Assembly (NCBI GenBank): GCA_964575975.1
Contig: CAZNTU010000001.1
Span: forward strand, 62,001 to 126,000
Length of the DNA: 64,000 bases
From: G963674505 sp964575975
GTDB taxonomy: Bacteria; Desulfobacterota; Desulfobacteria; Desulfobacterales; SKZT01
Reading direction: 5' to 3'
Shown here: positions 8,943 to 18,585 of the stretch, in pieces
Layout: each line of letters opens with the position of its first letter
Position numbering within the stretch: position 1 is the first letter of the stretch
Translations under genes and position numbers: made by a program
Notes under the pieces: model-generated
Seen by the model: only the letters and a program-made list of their open reading frames with translations
What the model was told of the DNA's origin: nothing
The model's database searches: none

Positions 8943-9395
8943 TCAGCTTTTTTCCCTAACGTACAGCATCCTCAAATCGTAAAGCATGTTTTTGAGCATC
9001 ATGCTTTCATCCACCGTAAGATTGCCCTTCGTTTTCTCGTCCAACATCCCGAGTATGTCGATCGTCTGCTTGGCAAGGGGCAGATTCTTGTCCGTCTCCC
9101 CGGTGACCGGATCTTCGATAAGGCCTAGCTGAACGAGAGCGGACGAATTCAAGGACAGGATGAAAGTCGAAAAATTGATTTGAGGAAGCCGAGCCTCGGC
9201 CGAAGTATCTTTGTTTTCGGGCTTCTTCTGCTCCGTCGATTTCTTTTCCGCAGTTTCCGCATCGGCGGCCTTTGTTTCGGGGGCCAGTGTTGTCTCGCTA
9301 TCCTTTTCGTTTGCGTCACCGGCGGTTTCTGAAGCCTCGGAGGCGAACCTCCGGCGGTCGGTTACTTTAAACGATTTTTCCTCTTCCTTATTCAT
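8943..9395 (-). CDS. DUF1844 domain-containing protein
   Basis: A 150-aa protein of unknown function. The first 80 residues are charged and low in complexity (runs of Lys, Glu, Ala, Thr), and the DUF1844 core follows: INFSTFILSLNSSALVQLG, then KNLPLAKQTIDILGMLDEKTKGNL. Such proteins are common in Desulfobacterota and related phyla. The start at 9395 is supported by AAGGAGA placed 8 bases upstream; the longer frame runs back over the serA terminator. Confidence 0.85.
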   Translation of the reverse strand: MNKEEEKSFKVTDRRRFASEASETAGDANEKDSETTLAPETKAADAETAEKKSTEQKKPENKDTSAEARLPQINFSTFILSLNSSALVQLGLIEDPVTGETDKNLPLAKQTIDILGMLDEKTKGNLTVDESMMLKNMLYDLRMLYVREKS

Positions 9396-9603
9396 TTTAT
9401 ATCTCCTTCTTTTGCTCCTGTCTTTTTCAATACTCGAAATCTTTTCCGAGATTCGAAAATCCATCCTGACGACTAATTTCGCTTGGCGAAACAATCTAAA
9501 TCGTTTTCGTCGAAAGGAAAACAGCCGCGCAAAAGAAAATGCGATTTTCCGTTCGATGTTCGAAGGGTACGCGGAATGAAACAGATTCCAGAACTTTAAA
9601 AGA

Positions 9604-9645
9604 GCGTCGTTCGGGGAGCCAAGCACCGGCCTCCCCGAACGACGC
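9604..9645 (-). terminator. rho-independent terminator after serA
   Basis: A perfect 15-bp stem (9604-9618 with 9631-9645) and a 12-base loop. On the minus strand it is followed by CTCTTTT. It begins 26 bases after the serA stop. Confidence 0.88.
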
Positions 9646-9671
9646 AAAAAACGAACAATGTTTGTTACATC

Positions 9672-11252
9672 CTACAATTCGAGCGGAAGCACCCAATTTA
9701 CCAAGGGCAAGGACTCTAGTTCCTTTTTGGCTTCAGGCGTAATCGGCGTGTCCGTTCGCAAAAAGATGATGTTGTTGTTGCCTTCCTCTTCCTGCCCCAC
9801 CGTCATCCTGGCAATATTGATACTGTGTTTGCCCAAGGTGGTTCCAATGCTTCCGATGGCCCCGGGCTGATCCAGGTTCTGAATGATCGCGCTGTGGCCG
9901 ACCGGATTCATTTCCAGTCTGAAATCGTTGATCTTGACAACGCGGGCATCCTGTCTCCCGAAAATCGTTCCCGAAACCGTACCGGTCATTTCGGTGGTCA
10001 CGGCCTTCAACGTGATCAGATTGAGGTAATCCTCGGGCTCGGCCTTCGTGGTCTCCGTAACCTTGATTCCCCTCTCCTTGGCAAGGACGGGGGCATTCAC
10101 GTAGTTGACGTCGTCCTTGACGATCGGGGCAAGAATGCCTTTGATCGCGGCCGTAGTCACGGGGGCCAAGTCCAGGCCTTGGAAATCGCCCGCATACTCG
10201 ATCGAGATTTCCTGCAAAGGTCCGCAGACGAGCTGGGCCTGGAGAGCCCCCATTCGGTCGCCGAGGAACAGATAGGGCCCCAGTTTTTTCAGCAGTTCGC
10301 CCGTTACCGAAGGAACATTGACCGCGTTTCTTATGGTGCCGTTCTTCAAAAAGTCGATAATCTGCTCGGCCACCTGCACCGCCACGTTGGTCTGGGCTTC
10401 CTTCGTGGATGCGCCCAAATGGGGAGTGCAGATAACGTGGTCGAACTGGAAAAGCGGGTTTTCTCCCGGAGGTTCCGTCTCGAAAACGTCCAAGGCCGCG
10501 CCAGCGACTTTGCCGGATTTCAAGGCGTCGCAAAGATCCGCCTCGTTCACGATTCCGCCTCTGGCGCAGTTGACGATCATAACGCCGTCCTTCATTTTCG
10601 CGAAGGCGTTCTTGTCGATCAACCCCGTTGTTTCCTTGAGCTTGGGAACATGGACGGTTATATAGTCCGCGCGGCTGTAAAGCTCGTCGAGAGAAACGCT
10701 TTCGAAACCCACCTTTTCGATCTGCTGAGGATTGACCATTGGATCGTGTACGATGACCTGCATCCGCAATCCCCTGGCGCGGTCCGCGACTATGGATCCG
10801 ATCTTGCCAAACCCGATCACGCCGACCACTTTGTTGAACAGCTCTTTTCCCTGGAGCTTCTTCTTGTCCCAACGTCCCGCTTTCAGCGACGCGGTTCCTT
10901 GAGGAATGTTCCGGCTCAAGGAAACCATCATGCCGATCGCGTGTTCGGCGGTCGTTATTACGTTTCCGGTGGGGGTGTTCATAACCACTACCCCGCGTTT
11001 GGTTGCAGCGGGAACGTTGACGTTGTCCAAGCCAATTCCTGCCCGTCCCACAACTTTGAGATTCTTCGCAGCCTCTATAAGGTCCTCCGTGACCTTTGTA
11101 GCGCTTCGGATCACCAATCCGTCGTACTCCCCGATAATCGCCTTCAGATCCTCCGGCGGAAGCCCGGTCTTGACATCGACCTCGATGCCATCCGCTTCCC
11201 GGAACATTTCAATCCCTTCCTCGCCCAAATTGTCGCTGACCAAAACTTTCAT
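9672..11252 (-). CDS. serA: D-3-phosphoglycerate dehydrogenase
   Basis: This 526-aa enzyme makes the first step of serine synthesis, oxidising 3-phosphoglycerate with NAD. It has the D-2-hydroxyacid dehydrogenase catalytic and NAD domains (VIGFGKIGSIVADRARG; VNCARGGIVNEADL; catalytic His in HLGASTKEAQ), the intervening domain of the long form, and a C-terminal ACT domain (HSAIIQNLDQPGAIGSIGTTLG) that usually mediates serine feedback. The ATG at 11252 has GGAGG 10 bases upstream. A promoter at 11344-11372 and the terminator at 9604-9645 suggest it is monocistronic. Confidence 0.97.
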   Translation of the reverse strand: MKVLVSDNLGEEGIEMFREADGIEVDVKTGLPPEDLKAIIGEYDGLVIRSATKVTEDLIEAAKNLKVVGRAGIGLDNVNVPAATKRGVVVMNTPTGNVITTAEHAIGMMVSLSRNIPQGTASLKAGRWDKKKLQGKELFNKVVGVIGFGKIGSIVADRARGLRMQVIVHDPMVNPQQIEKVGFESVSLDELYSRADYITVHVPKLKETTGLIDKNAFAKMKDGVMIVNCARGGIVNEADLCDALKSGKVAGAALDVFETEPPGENPLFQFDHVICTPHLGASTKEAQTNVAVQVAEQIIDFLKNGTIRNAVNVPSVTGELLKKLGPYLFLGDRMGALQAQLVCGPLQEISIEYAGDFQGLDLAPVTTAAIKGILAPIVKDDVNYVNAPVLAKERGIKVTETTKAEPEDYLNLITLKAVTTEMTGTVSGTIFGRQDARVVKINDFRLEMNPVGHSAIIQNLDQPGAIGSIGTTLGKHSINIARMTVGQEEEGNNNIIFLRTDTPITPEAKKELESLPLVNWVLPLEL

Positions 11253-11343
11253 TTTTACAACCCCTCCATTTATCGAAAAAAATATGCGCAAGTTACTCTG
11301 AAATCAAAACACGGCGAAAACGCCAACCGCGAGTAAAGTTGTA

Positions 11344-11372
11344 ATAACATAAAAGTTCCGGTCATTTGTCAA
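11344..11372 (-). promoter_or_regulatory. sigma-70-type promoter for serA
   Basis: On the minus strand a consensus TTGACA (11372-11367) is separated by 17 bases from TGTTAT (11349-11344), about 90 bases upstream of the serA start. Confidence 0.65.
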
Positions 11373-11474
11373 GGGCAAAGGTTCGATCAACGGGATTGAA
11401 GACAATTTATTTATTTGGAGGGGACTCAGATTGTTAACGGGATTTTTCGCGCTATCGGCCGACCTGAAGCCAAT

Positions 11475-12305
11475 TCACTCGGTCTTCAAACGCAAAACGG
11501 GACAGCAACGATCCTGACGGGCCGCGACAAGTTTCGCCTTGGCGTACTCCAAAGCCAGACCGACTTCGCTCAACGCTTTTTCCGGGGTGTTGTTGGTTTC
11601 GCTCAAATGGGCAAGGATTACATGGGCGAGTTTGTCGTGCAGGAGTTCCTTCAAAAGGACTTGAGCGTCCGTGTTTGACAGGTGGCCGGTTCTTCCCCTG
11701 ACCCGCTGCTTCAACGGCCACGGGTAAGGCCCCTCAATCAACATCGCCGGGTCGTGGTTGGACTCCAGCACGAGAGCTTTGCAATCTTTCAAATGCTTTT
11801 TGACCATTGACGTGGCAATTCCCAAATCGGTGGCAACGCCGATTTTCAGATCGCCCGAGGAGAAGGTGAATCCGGCGGGATCTGCGGCGTCGTGGGAAAG
11901 GGAAAAGGCTCTGATCGCCAGGGTTTTAATCTTGAACAGGTCGCCGCACTCGAAAGAAACGGTCTTAGCCGTCTTGCCGACGATCGGCTCGGCGGCCTTT
12001 TCCGTCTCTTTGGAGATATAAACGGGCAACTTGTACCTGCGCGATAGAATTCCAACCCCCCTCACATGGTCCGCGTGTTCGTGGGAAACAAGTATCGCGT
12101 CCAATTTGTCGGGGGAAAGGTGGGCGGCCTTCAGCCTCCTTTCGATATCCACCCCGGAAAGGCCTGCGTCCAGAAGAACGGACGTCCGTCCGTCAGACAC
12201 GTAAATCGAGTTTCCCTTGCTTCCGGATGCAAGCACGCAAACGGAAAGTTCGAATCCGGCGGCGTCGAGGTTTTCATCCGAACTCCGTGATTCGTTTCCG
12301 TCCAT
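11475..12305 (-). CDS. YycJ-type metallo-beta-lactamase-fold hydrolase
   Basis: A 276-aa MBL-fold protein. The N-terminal VLASGSKGNSIYV block is the YycJ/WalJ signature, and the metal motif SHEHADH is followed by SHDAADPAGF and VLESNHD. YycJ relatives act as nucleases in DNA repair; that role here is inferred from the family. The first 19 residues are a variable extension; the ATG at 12305 is 2 bases past the stop of the M16 peptidase gene, suggesting coupling. Confidence 0.88.
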   Translation of the reverse strand: MDGNESRSSDENLDAAGFELSVCVLASGSKGNSIYVSDGRTSVLLDAGLSGVDIERRLKAAHLSPDKLDAILVSHEHADHVRGVGILSRRYKLPVYISKETEKAAEPIVGKTAKTVSFECGDLFKIKTLAIRAFSLSHDAADPAGFTFSSGDLKIGVATDLGIATSMVKKHLKDCKALVLESNHDPAMLIEGPYPWPLKQRVRGRTGHLSNTDAQVLLKELLHDKLAHVILAHLSETNNTPEKALSEVGLALEYAKAKLVAARQDRCCPVLRLKTE

Positions 12306-12307
12306 GC

Positions 12308-13570
12308 TTAGATGGCCAGAAGGTCTTCGAACGGAGTTTTGTCGGTTATTGGCCCAAGAAGCGTGATGGCGAGTCGTCCCGAATCGAAAAGGCGTTTCGC
12401 CAAGTCTTGGACTCGATCGACGGATACGGCCTCGATATTTTCCACGACTTGTTCGAGCGGTATATACCGGCCGAAATGAATTTCGTTCTGGGCAAGACGT
12501 ACCATCTGGTTGTCGACGCTCTCGGCGGCGAGAAACAGGTTGCCCTTGGTAAACTCCTTGGCGTCGTCCAGTTCGCTTCCATCGACCGGTTCGTCCTTGA
12601 ACTTTTTCAATTCCTTGACGATCAGTATCGCGGCCTCCAGGGCTCTCTTGGGGTCCACGCCCGCGTAGACGCCGAACATGCCGTTGTCCACGTGGGAGGA
12701 GGTAAAGGAATAGACGGAATACGCCAATCCTTGGCGCTCGCGGATTTCCTGGAAAAGCCGGGAACTCATGTTCCCGCCCAGGATCGTGTTCATGAGGGAA
12801 AAATCGAATCGTCCGGGGTCCGTAATGGAAAGTCCCGGAGTTCCCAGACAGATATGGGCCTGCTCCAATTGCCGAAAATAGGATTCCACCAGCGTCCTCC
12901 CCTCGGGGGGCTCTCTCTCGGGAAATCCGTTTCTGGGCTTGATGGATAAAAACGCGGGGCCGAGGATTTCCACAAGCCTTTCATGTTCGATATTGCCCGC
13001 CGCCGAAACGACTATGCGGTCGGGCTGATAGAAACGGCGGAAAAAGCTCTTCAGGTCGTCCGCGTCGAACCGCAGAATGTTGTCGCGGGTACCCAGAACG
13101 GACTTCCCCAAGGGATGGTTCCCCCAAAAGGTGTTTCCGGCCAGAGTATGCACGTAGTCGTCCGGGGTGTCCTCCACCATTCCGATCTCCTGGAGAATCA
13201 CGGTCCTTTCCCGTTCCACCTCGGCCGAATCGAACACGGAATTGAGAAAAATATCCATGAGGATGTCGGTCATGGTATCCAAATGGGTATCCATGACCTT
13301 CGCGTAGTAGCACGTGTTTTCCATGGTAGTGAAGGCGTTGCTTTGGCCGCCGATGGCATCGAACTCCTTCGCGATCATGTAGGCGGACCGCTTTCGGGTC
13401 CCCTTGAAGATCATGTGCTCGATGAAATGGGAAAGGCCGTTTTCCGCCGGGGTTTCGTCCCTGGCCCCGGCGTTCACCCAGACTCCCATGGAAACGCTTC
13501 GGACGTAAGGTATTTTCTTGCTTACAATTCGAATGCTGTTTTCAAGAATTGTCTTCTCGACTCGATTCAT
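12308..13570 (-). CDS. M16-family zinc peptidase (pitrilysin type)
   Basis: A 420-aa protein with the inverted zinc motif HFIEH (in SHFIEHMIFKGT, about 47-51) and the downstream Glu ligand in the ERTVILQEIGM region. This is the single-chain bacterial processing-peptidase type, often found next to pnp. No signal peptide is seen, so it is probably cytoplasmic. The chosen start overlaps the end of pnp by 29 bases. Substrates are unknown. Confidence 0.93.
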   Translation of the reverse strand: MNRVEKTILENSIRIVSKKIPYVRSVSMGVWVNAGARDETPAENGLSHFIEHMIFKGTRKRSAYMIAKEFDAIGGQSNAFTTMENTCYYAKVMDTHLDTMTDILMDIFLNSVFDSAEVERERTVILQEIGMVEDTPDDYVHTLAGNTFWGNHPLGKSVLGTRDNILRFDADDLKSFFRRFYQPDRIVVSAAGNIEHERLVEILGPAFLSIKPRNGFPEREPPEGRTLVESYFRQLEQAHICLGTPGLSITDPGRFDFSLMNTILGGNMSSRLFQEIRERQGLAYSVYSFTSSHVDNGMFGVYAGVDPKRALEAAILIVKELKKFKDEPVDGSELDDAKEFTKGNLFLAAESVDNQMVRLAQNEIHFGRYIPLEQVVENIEAVSVDRVQDLAKRLFDSGRLAITLLGPITDKTPFEDLLAI

Positions 13571-15653
13571 TCTCGCTTTCCAAAACCGCCTTGTGGCTCA
13601 AACGGATTTTGCCGTCCCGACTGATCTCCAGCACTTTGACCTTCAGGGGATCGCCTTCTTTGACCACATCGGTAACACGTTTGACGCGTTTGGTGTCCAA
13701 CTGGGAAATATGGACAAGTCCGTCGGTCCCCGGAAGGATCTGAACGAACGCCCCGAAGTCCGTCGTCTTGACCACAAGCCCCTCGTAAACGGCCCCGACC
13801 TCCGGTTCTCTCGTGATTTCATGAATCCGTCCGATGGCGGCGTCGGCATCCTTTTGCGAAGTGGCGGCGATCTTCACGCTTCCATCGTCCTGAACTTCGA
13901 TCTGGGTGTTGGTATCGGCTTGGATCGAGCGGATAACCTTGCCGCCCGGACCGATGATTTCGCGGATTTTGTCGGGATTGATCTTGATCGTGGAGACTTT
14001 CGGAGCATACGGGGAAATTTCTTCTCTAGGTTTCTCGATCGCTTCCTTCATTTTTTCCAGGATGTGCAACCGTCCCTTGCGAGCCTGCTCCAAGGCCTTC
14101 TCGAGTATATCTCGGGAAAGCTCCAGTATTTTAATATCCATTTGCACGGCGGTAATGCCGTCAGCGGTTCCGGTTATTTTGAAATCCATATCCCCGGTGT
14201 GGTCTTCGTCTCCTAGGATATCGGATAGCACCACGACTTGGTCGCCCTCCTTGACAAGCCCCATGGCGATTCCGGAAACCGGGGAGGCGACAGGCACGCC
14301 GGCGTCCATCAGGGCCATACTTCCCGCGCAAACCGTCCCCATGGACGACGAACCGTTGGATTCCAGCACCTCGGAAACGACACGGACCGTATAGTCGAAT
14401 GCTTCCTTGGAGGGCATCACCGGTTCCAGAGCGCGGGTGGAAAGACCGCCGTGCCCGATATCCCTTCTGCTCGGACCGGATATTCTCTTGACCTCCCCCA
14501 CCGAAAAGGGCGGAAAATTGTAGTGGAGCATAAACGGACGGGATTCCTCTCCGCTCAATGTTTCCACTCTCTGTTCGTCGGGGCCGGACCCCAACGTCAC
14601 GACTCCGAGCACCTGGGTTTCTCCCCTTGTGAAAAGGGCCGAACCGTGAGTCCTGGGAAGAAGACCCGTCTGGCAGGAAATGGGGCGGACTTCGTCGAAT
14701 TTTCTGCCGTCGATCCGCAGGCCTTCATTCAAAACAAGATCGCGGCTGACGCGCTTGTGAAGATCCTTGAAAATCGCCGCGATTTCATCCTTGCGCTCTT
14801 CGAACTCCTCGCCGAATTCCTCGACGATTTCGTTTTTCAATTCCCTCAAGGCTTCGTGGCGAGCGGTCTTTTCTACAATCAAGATTCTTTCCCGAATCCT
14901 CGCCGCAGCCTTTTCCTCGACCAATTTAACCAATTCCTCGTCCGGCTCCCGCGATATATGCACCCGTTTCGGCTTGCCAGAGGATTCCCTCAGCTTTTCC
15001 TGAAGCTCGATAACCGGCTGGATTGACTCGTGGGCGAGAAAAACGGCGTCCAGCATCTCTTTTTCACTTACGAAATCGGCTCCGCCCTCGACCATCACGA
15101 CTCCCGTCTTAGAGCCCGCGACAATGACGCTCATGTCGCTTTTTTCAAGCTCTTCGATGGTGGGATTGACAACAAGCGTTCCGTCGATTCGCCCCACCCG
15201 CACGGCCGCGATCGGACCCGCGAACGGAATGTCCGATATCTCCAGCGCGGCCGAGGTGCCTATCATCGCCAATATGTCGGGATCGTTTTGCTGATCCATT
15301 GACAGCACGGTGGCCATGATTTGGATTTCGCAACGGTAATCCTTGGGAAAGAGCGGACGAATGGGCCGGTCGATCAACCTGGAGGTCAGAGTCTCCTTTT
15401 CGCTGGGACGTCCGATTTCGCGTCTGAAGTAGTTGCCGGGAATTCTTCCCGCCGCATAGATCTTTTCCTGGTACTCGACCGAAAGAGGGAGAAAGTCGGT
15501 CCCGGGCCTTTCTTCCTTGGTGGAAACCGCGGCAACAAGCACGACGGTCTCGCCGTATTGAACAACGACCGCGCCCGAGGCCTGCTTGGCCAACTTGCCG
15601 GTCTCGACAGTAAGGGGCTTTCCCCCGAACTCCGCCTTTAACGTAATTTCCAT
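13542..15653 (-). CDS. pnp: polyribonucleotide nucleotidyltransferase
   Basis: A 703-aa PNPase that degrades RNA 3'-5' by phosphorolysis. Two RNase PH domains (about 1-215 and 300-545, with FSVGEVKRISGPSRRDIGHG), a KH domain (about 553-615, IIGPGGKVIRSIQ) and an S1 domain (about 620-690, GAVYEGLVVKTTDFGAFVQ) are complete. It lies 19 bases behind rpsO, the classical rpsO-pnp pairing. Confidence 0.98.
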   Translation of the reverse strand: MEITLKAEFGGKPLTVETGKLAKQASGAVVVQYGETVVLVAAVSTKEERPGTDFLPLSVEYQEKIYAAGRIPGNYFRREIGRPSEKETLTSRLIDRPIRPLFPKDYRCEIQIMATVLSMDQQNDPDILAMIGTSAALEISDIPFAGPIAAVRVGRIDGTLVVNPTIEELEKSDMSVIVAGSKTGVVMVEGGADFVSEKEMLDAVFLAHESIQPVIELQEKLRESSGKPKRVHISREPDEELVKLVEEKAAARIRERILIVEKTARHEALRELKNEIVEEFGEEFEERKDEIAAIFKDLHKRVSRDLVLNEGLRIDGRKFDEVRPISCQTGLLPRTHGSALFTRGETQVLGVVTLGSGPDEQRVETLSGEESRPFMLHYNFPPFSVGEVKRISGPSRRDIGHGGLSTRALEPVMPSKEAFDYTVRVVSEVLESNGSSSMGTVCAGSMALMDAGVPVASPVSGIAMGLVKEGDQVVVLSDILGDEDHTGDMDFKITGTADGITAVQMDIKILELSRDILEKALEQARKGRLHILEKMKEAIEKPREEISPYAPKVSTIKINPDKIREIIGPGGKVIRSIQADTNTQIEVQDDGSVKIAATSQKDADAAIGRIHEITREPEVGAVYEGLVVKTTDFGAFVQILPGTDGLVHISQLDTKRVKRVTDVVKEGDPLKVKVLEISRDGKIRLSHKAVLESENESSREDNS

Positions 15654-15672
15654 TTTAAAATACCTTTATTAA

Positions 15673-15942
15673 CTACCTTCTTAACCCCAGAGTGTCGATG
15701 ATGCCGCGATACCTTTGAACATCCTTGTTTTTCACGTAATTCAAAAGTCTTCTGCGGCGTCCGACCAGCATCAACAAGCCTCTTCTGGAATGATGGTCTT
15801 TTTTGTGCGTCTTCAGATGCTCCGTCAAGTAGGTGATGCGCTCGGTGAGCAACGCGACCTGGACTTCCGGCGACCCGGTGTCGGATTGATGAAGCTTGAA
15901 TTTGTCGATAATTTCTTTTTTGTCAAAAGTTGAAAGAACCAC
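15673..15942 (-). CDS. rpsO: 30S ribosomal protein uS15
   Basis: An 89-aa primary 16S rRNA-binding protein, recognised from FKLHQSDTGSPEVQVALLTERI and HHSRRGLLMLVGRRRRLLNYV. The start appears to be GTG at 15942, since the protein family begins close to this point. An AGGAGG lies upstream at 15953-15958; an ATG-TAA start-stop pair sits between that site and the GTG. S15 is known to control its own translation in other bacteria; whether the start-stop pair matters here is unknown. Confidence 0.96.
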   Translation of the reverse strand: MVLSTFDKKEIIDKFKLHQSDTGSPEVQVALLTERITYLTEHLKTHKKDHHSRRGLLMLVGRRRRLLNYVKNKDVQRYRGIIDTLGLRR

Positions 15943-16010
15943 CTTTTACATGCCTCCTGTTTTTTGTTGTTAGTCGAACTTTTAAAACGCTTCCAAGTCC
16001 GGTATCTCCG

Positions 16011-16961
16011 CTAACTCGGAAAAACGCAACGATACTTGTATCTGTTTTCCACCTTGTCGCGGCATGCCACGGCAAGAAGCTCGCCTTCCGCATCCACGAT
16101 CTTGAAACATTCCTCTTCCAAGTCCCTCTTTTCGAAGGGCTCCGCCGGCTCTCCCATTGCTTTAAAATCGACGGGCTCGAGCATAACGCCATCGAGTATT
16201 CTTTTCGCGACCCCGTCCGAAGCCATGTATTCGGGCAAATGCCTCAAGGCGGCAGCCATTGGAACGAACATTTTCGCCAGCCGCGCTTCATCTTGGCAAT
16301 CGGCCTGAAGCGTTTTTTCAATCTCGTCGAAAGATACCGCCTCCTCGATGGAAAAGCCACCACTCCAGATTCTTTTTAGCCGGTCAAGATGGCCTCCGCT
16401 GCCTAACTCCTTTCCGATATCCGCCGCAAGGGTCCTGACATAGGCGCCGCCGGAGCAGGTGACCCGAAATTCGATGTGCGGCAATCGAACGTCCAGGATA
16501 TCCAGATCGTAGATTCGGACTTCCCGTGCGGGTTTTTGAACGGGCTTTCCTTTGCGCGCCAGTTTGTAGAGAGGCACGCCCTTGTGCTTCAAGGCGGAAT
16601 AGACCGGCGGAAGCTGCCGAATCGTTCCTTTGAATTTTTCGAAAGCGTTTGAAACGATCATCGGAGAAATGGCTCCGACCTCCCCGACGGCCGTGATTCG
16701 TCCGGTGGAGTCCTGCGTATCAGTTTCGATTCCAAGCCTGATCCGCGCTTCGTAGGTTTTTTCCCCGTGCAAAAAAAAACTCGCGAGTTTGGTGGCTTTT
16801 CCGAAACACAGAATCATCAGTCCCTCCGCGAACGGGTCCAGGGTGCCGGCATGGCCGACTTTCCTGGCGTTCAAAATCTTCTTGGCCCTTGCGACGACAT
16901 TTGCCGAAGACATTCCCGGCGCTTTGTCGACAATCAAAACGCCGTTCAGTTCGCGTTTCAT
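16011..16961 (-). CDS. truB: tRNA pseudouridine(55) synthase
   Basis: A 316-aa enzyme that makes pseudouridine 55 in the T loop of tRNAs. The catalytic block GHAGTLDPFAEGLMIL contains the nucleophilic Asp, and NGVLIVDKAPGMSS and RLGIETDTQDSTG are family motifs. The C-terminus has a short PUA-like domain (about 245-316). It follows nrnA closely, in the usual nusA-infB-rbfA-truB order. Confidence 0.96.
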   Translation of the reverse strand: MKRELNGVLIVDKAPGMSSANVVARAKKILNARKVGHAGTLDPFAEGLMILCFGKATKLASFFLHGEKTYEARIRLGIETDTQDSTGRITAVGEVGAISPMIVSNAFEKFKGTIRQLPPVYSALKHKGVPLYKLARKGKPVQKPAREVRIYDLDILDVRLPHIEFRVTCSGGAYVRTLAADIGKELGSGGHLDRLKRIWSGGFSIEEAVSFDEIEKTLQADCQDEARLAKMFVPMAAALRHLPEYMASDGVAKRILDGVMLEPVDFKAMGEPAEPFEKRDLEEECFKIVDAEGELLAVACRDKVENRYKYRCVFPS

Positions 16962-16968
16962 CCGATTT

Positions 16969-17943
16969 TCAAAGAACTTCCGCCAATCTGAAAATGGTGG
17001 ATTTCAAACTGGGCAATTGGGATTCCGTGCAAAAACCGGCGGCGCTGGCGTGCCCGCCTCCTCCGAAAGACAAAGCGATGTTGGCCACGTCTATGGAACC
17101 GTCGCTTCTTAAACTGACATGGTACCGCCCTTTCTCCCCGGTTACCGGGCGAGTTTCCCGGTATTCCTGGATCAACACCGCCACCTTTACATCCTTTATC
17201 CGGCGAGCATAATTGATCATTCCGTCGATATCCTCGTTTCTGGTTCCCGTGTCTTTCATCATTTGATCCGTCAAAACCATCAGCGACAACTTGCCGTTTT
17301 TCGAAATTTCCAGAGATTCAAGAGCCCGGTTCAACAGTTTGATCCTGGCAAGGGAATATTGGCCGTATACGTGTTTGGCCACGTCGTAAGGATCGACTCC
17401 GGCGTTTACCAGTTCCTGGCAAATTTCGAACGCCGCGCGGTTCGTGTTGGAAAACCTGAAAGACCCGGTGTCGGTCAAAATGCCCGTATAAAGGCACCGC
17501 GCGATGGCTTGGTCTATCTTCGACCCCATTTTTCGCAAGAGCTTGTATACGATCTCGGACGTTGCGCAGGCTCTTTCGTCGATATGGTTGAGGTGGCCGA
17601 ACCGGGTGTTCGTGCAATGGTGGTCCATATTTATTACCAATGGAATCCGCATGATCCGTCCGGCCAAATTTCCGACCCGTGCCGGTTCGCCGCAATCCAA
17701 CACCATTGCCGCGTCGAATTCCTCGATATCGTCCAGTCGGCGGCACACCCTGTGCGACCACGGCAAGAACCGATACAGCTCCGGGATGGAACTTTCGCCG
17801 TACAATTTTGTCTTTATGTTCAGTTCGTCCAACGCCAACCCCATTGCCAAGAGCGAACCGATCGCATCCCCGTCGGGATTCACGTGAGTTGTCAGCAAAA
17901 CATATCGACTATTCTTCAGACGATTTATGATTTGTTCCATCAT
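16969..17943 (-). CDS. nrnA: bifunctional oligoribonuclease / pAp phosphatase, DHH family
   Basis: A 324-aa DHH/DHHA1 phosphoesterase. Metal-binding motifs are HVNPDGDAIGS, DCGEPARVG and DHHCTN, and the C-terminal DHHA1 motif is GGGGHASAAGF. NrnA proteins finish RNA decay by degrading short oligonucleotides and can hydrolyse pAp. It overlaps the end of rbfA by 35 bases; its position between rbfA and truB is standard in this cluster. Confidence 0.94.
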   Translation of the reverse strand: MMEQIINRLKNSRYVLLTTHVNPDGDAIGSLLAMGLALDELNIKTKLYGESSIPELYRFLPWSHRVCRRLDDIEEFDAAMVLDCGEPARVGNLAGRIMRIPLVINMDHHCTNTRFGHLNHIDERACATSEIVYKLLRKMGSKIDQAIARCLYTGILTDTGSFRFSNTNRAAFEICQELVNAGVDPYDVAKHVYGQYSLARIKLLNRALESLEISKNGKLSLMVLTDQMMKDTGTRNEDIDGMINYARRIKDVKVAVLIQEYRETRPVTGEKGRYHVSLRSDGSIDVANIALSFGGGGHASAAGFCTESQLPSLKSTIFRLAEVL

Positions 17944-18289
17944 CGGTTTTTATCGATCTAAGAAGTTCCTCGATTCTTTCACCGTAATCAAACGAATCGT
18001 CGTAAAAAAAACTCAGTTGCGGCATGTATCGCAAGGTCAGTTCTTGCCCCAAAGCCCGCTTCAGGAACCCAGACGCCTTTTCCAAACCGATTTCGGCATT
18101 TTTTATTTTCTCCTCGTCCTTTCCGGACACCACAAAATACACCCGTGCGTTTTTCAAATCCGGTGACAGTTTCACCCCGGAAATGATCACCGAATCCAAC
18201 CGGGGGTCTTTGATCTTTTTTCGAAGCGTATCCGCGATGACATCGCGAATCAGCCCGCCGACTCTGTCGGCACGGGAAAACGGCCTCAT
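17909..18289 (-). CDS. rbfA: 30S ribosome-binding factor A
   Basis: A 126-aa KH-fold protein needed for 16S rRNA 5'-end maturation. Family blocks are RADRVGGLIRDVIADTLRKKIKDPRL and GFLKRALGQELTLRYMPQLSFFYDDS. The start overlaps the stop of the DUF503 gene in an ATGA arrangement. Confidence 0.96.
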   Translation of the reverse strand: MRPFSRADRVGGLIRDVIADTLRKKIKDPRLDSVIISGVKLSPDLKNARVYFVVSGKDEEKIKNAEIGLEKASGFLKRALGQELTLRYMPQLSFFYDDSFDYGERIEELLRSIKTDDGTNHKSSEE

Positions 18290-18573
18290 ATGCTCATGAT
18301 CTCCATTTCCGAATCGATTACCTCGGCCAACCTCAAATCCTCGGCCATATCCAGCAGTTTGTCGATCTTCGCATTAACCACTTTCCCGCTGTTACCCACA
18401 AAGGCAAAACCGATTTCCGCCCGCTGGTAAACGTCGTTGGACCCGATCTCGGAAATCGACGCGTTGAAATTGTTACGCAATTTCGCGATAATTGCCTTGA
18501 CGACCTTTCGTTTCTCTTTGAGACTCCGACATTCATGGAGCCTGAAAGTAACGATACCGAAGCCTACTACCAT
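18286..18573 (-). CDS. DUF503 / YlxP-family protein
   Basis: A 95-aa protein beginning VVGFGIVTFRLHECRSLKEKR, the DUF503 signature. The family sits between infB and rbfA in many bacteria; a role in ribosome assembly or translation is inferred only from this location. It starts 12 bases after infB. Confidence 0.92.
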   Translation of the reverse strand: MVVGFGIVTFRLHECRSLKEKRKVVKAIIAKLRNNFNASISEIGSNDVYQRAEIGFAFVGNSGKVVNAKIDKLLDMAEDLRLAEVIDSEMEIMSI

Positions 18574-18585
18574 TTTATTCGGATT

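Noticed and set aside
15923..16192. 89-codon open frame overlapping rpsO and truB
   Set aside because: It is out of frame with truB, and its translation has no family features.
18574..18585. ylxR/ylxQ between nusA and infB
   Set aside because: The 110-base nusA-infB gap (21727-21837) is too short for either gene, and none is seen elsewhere in the cluster.
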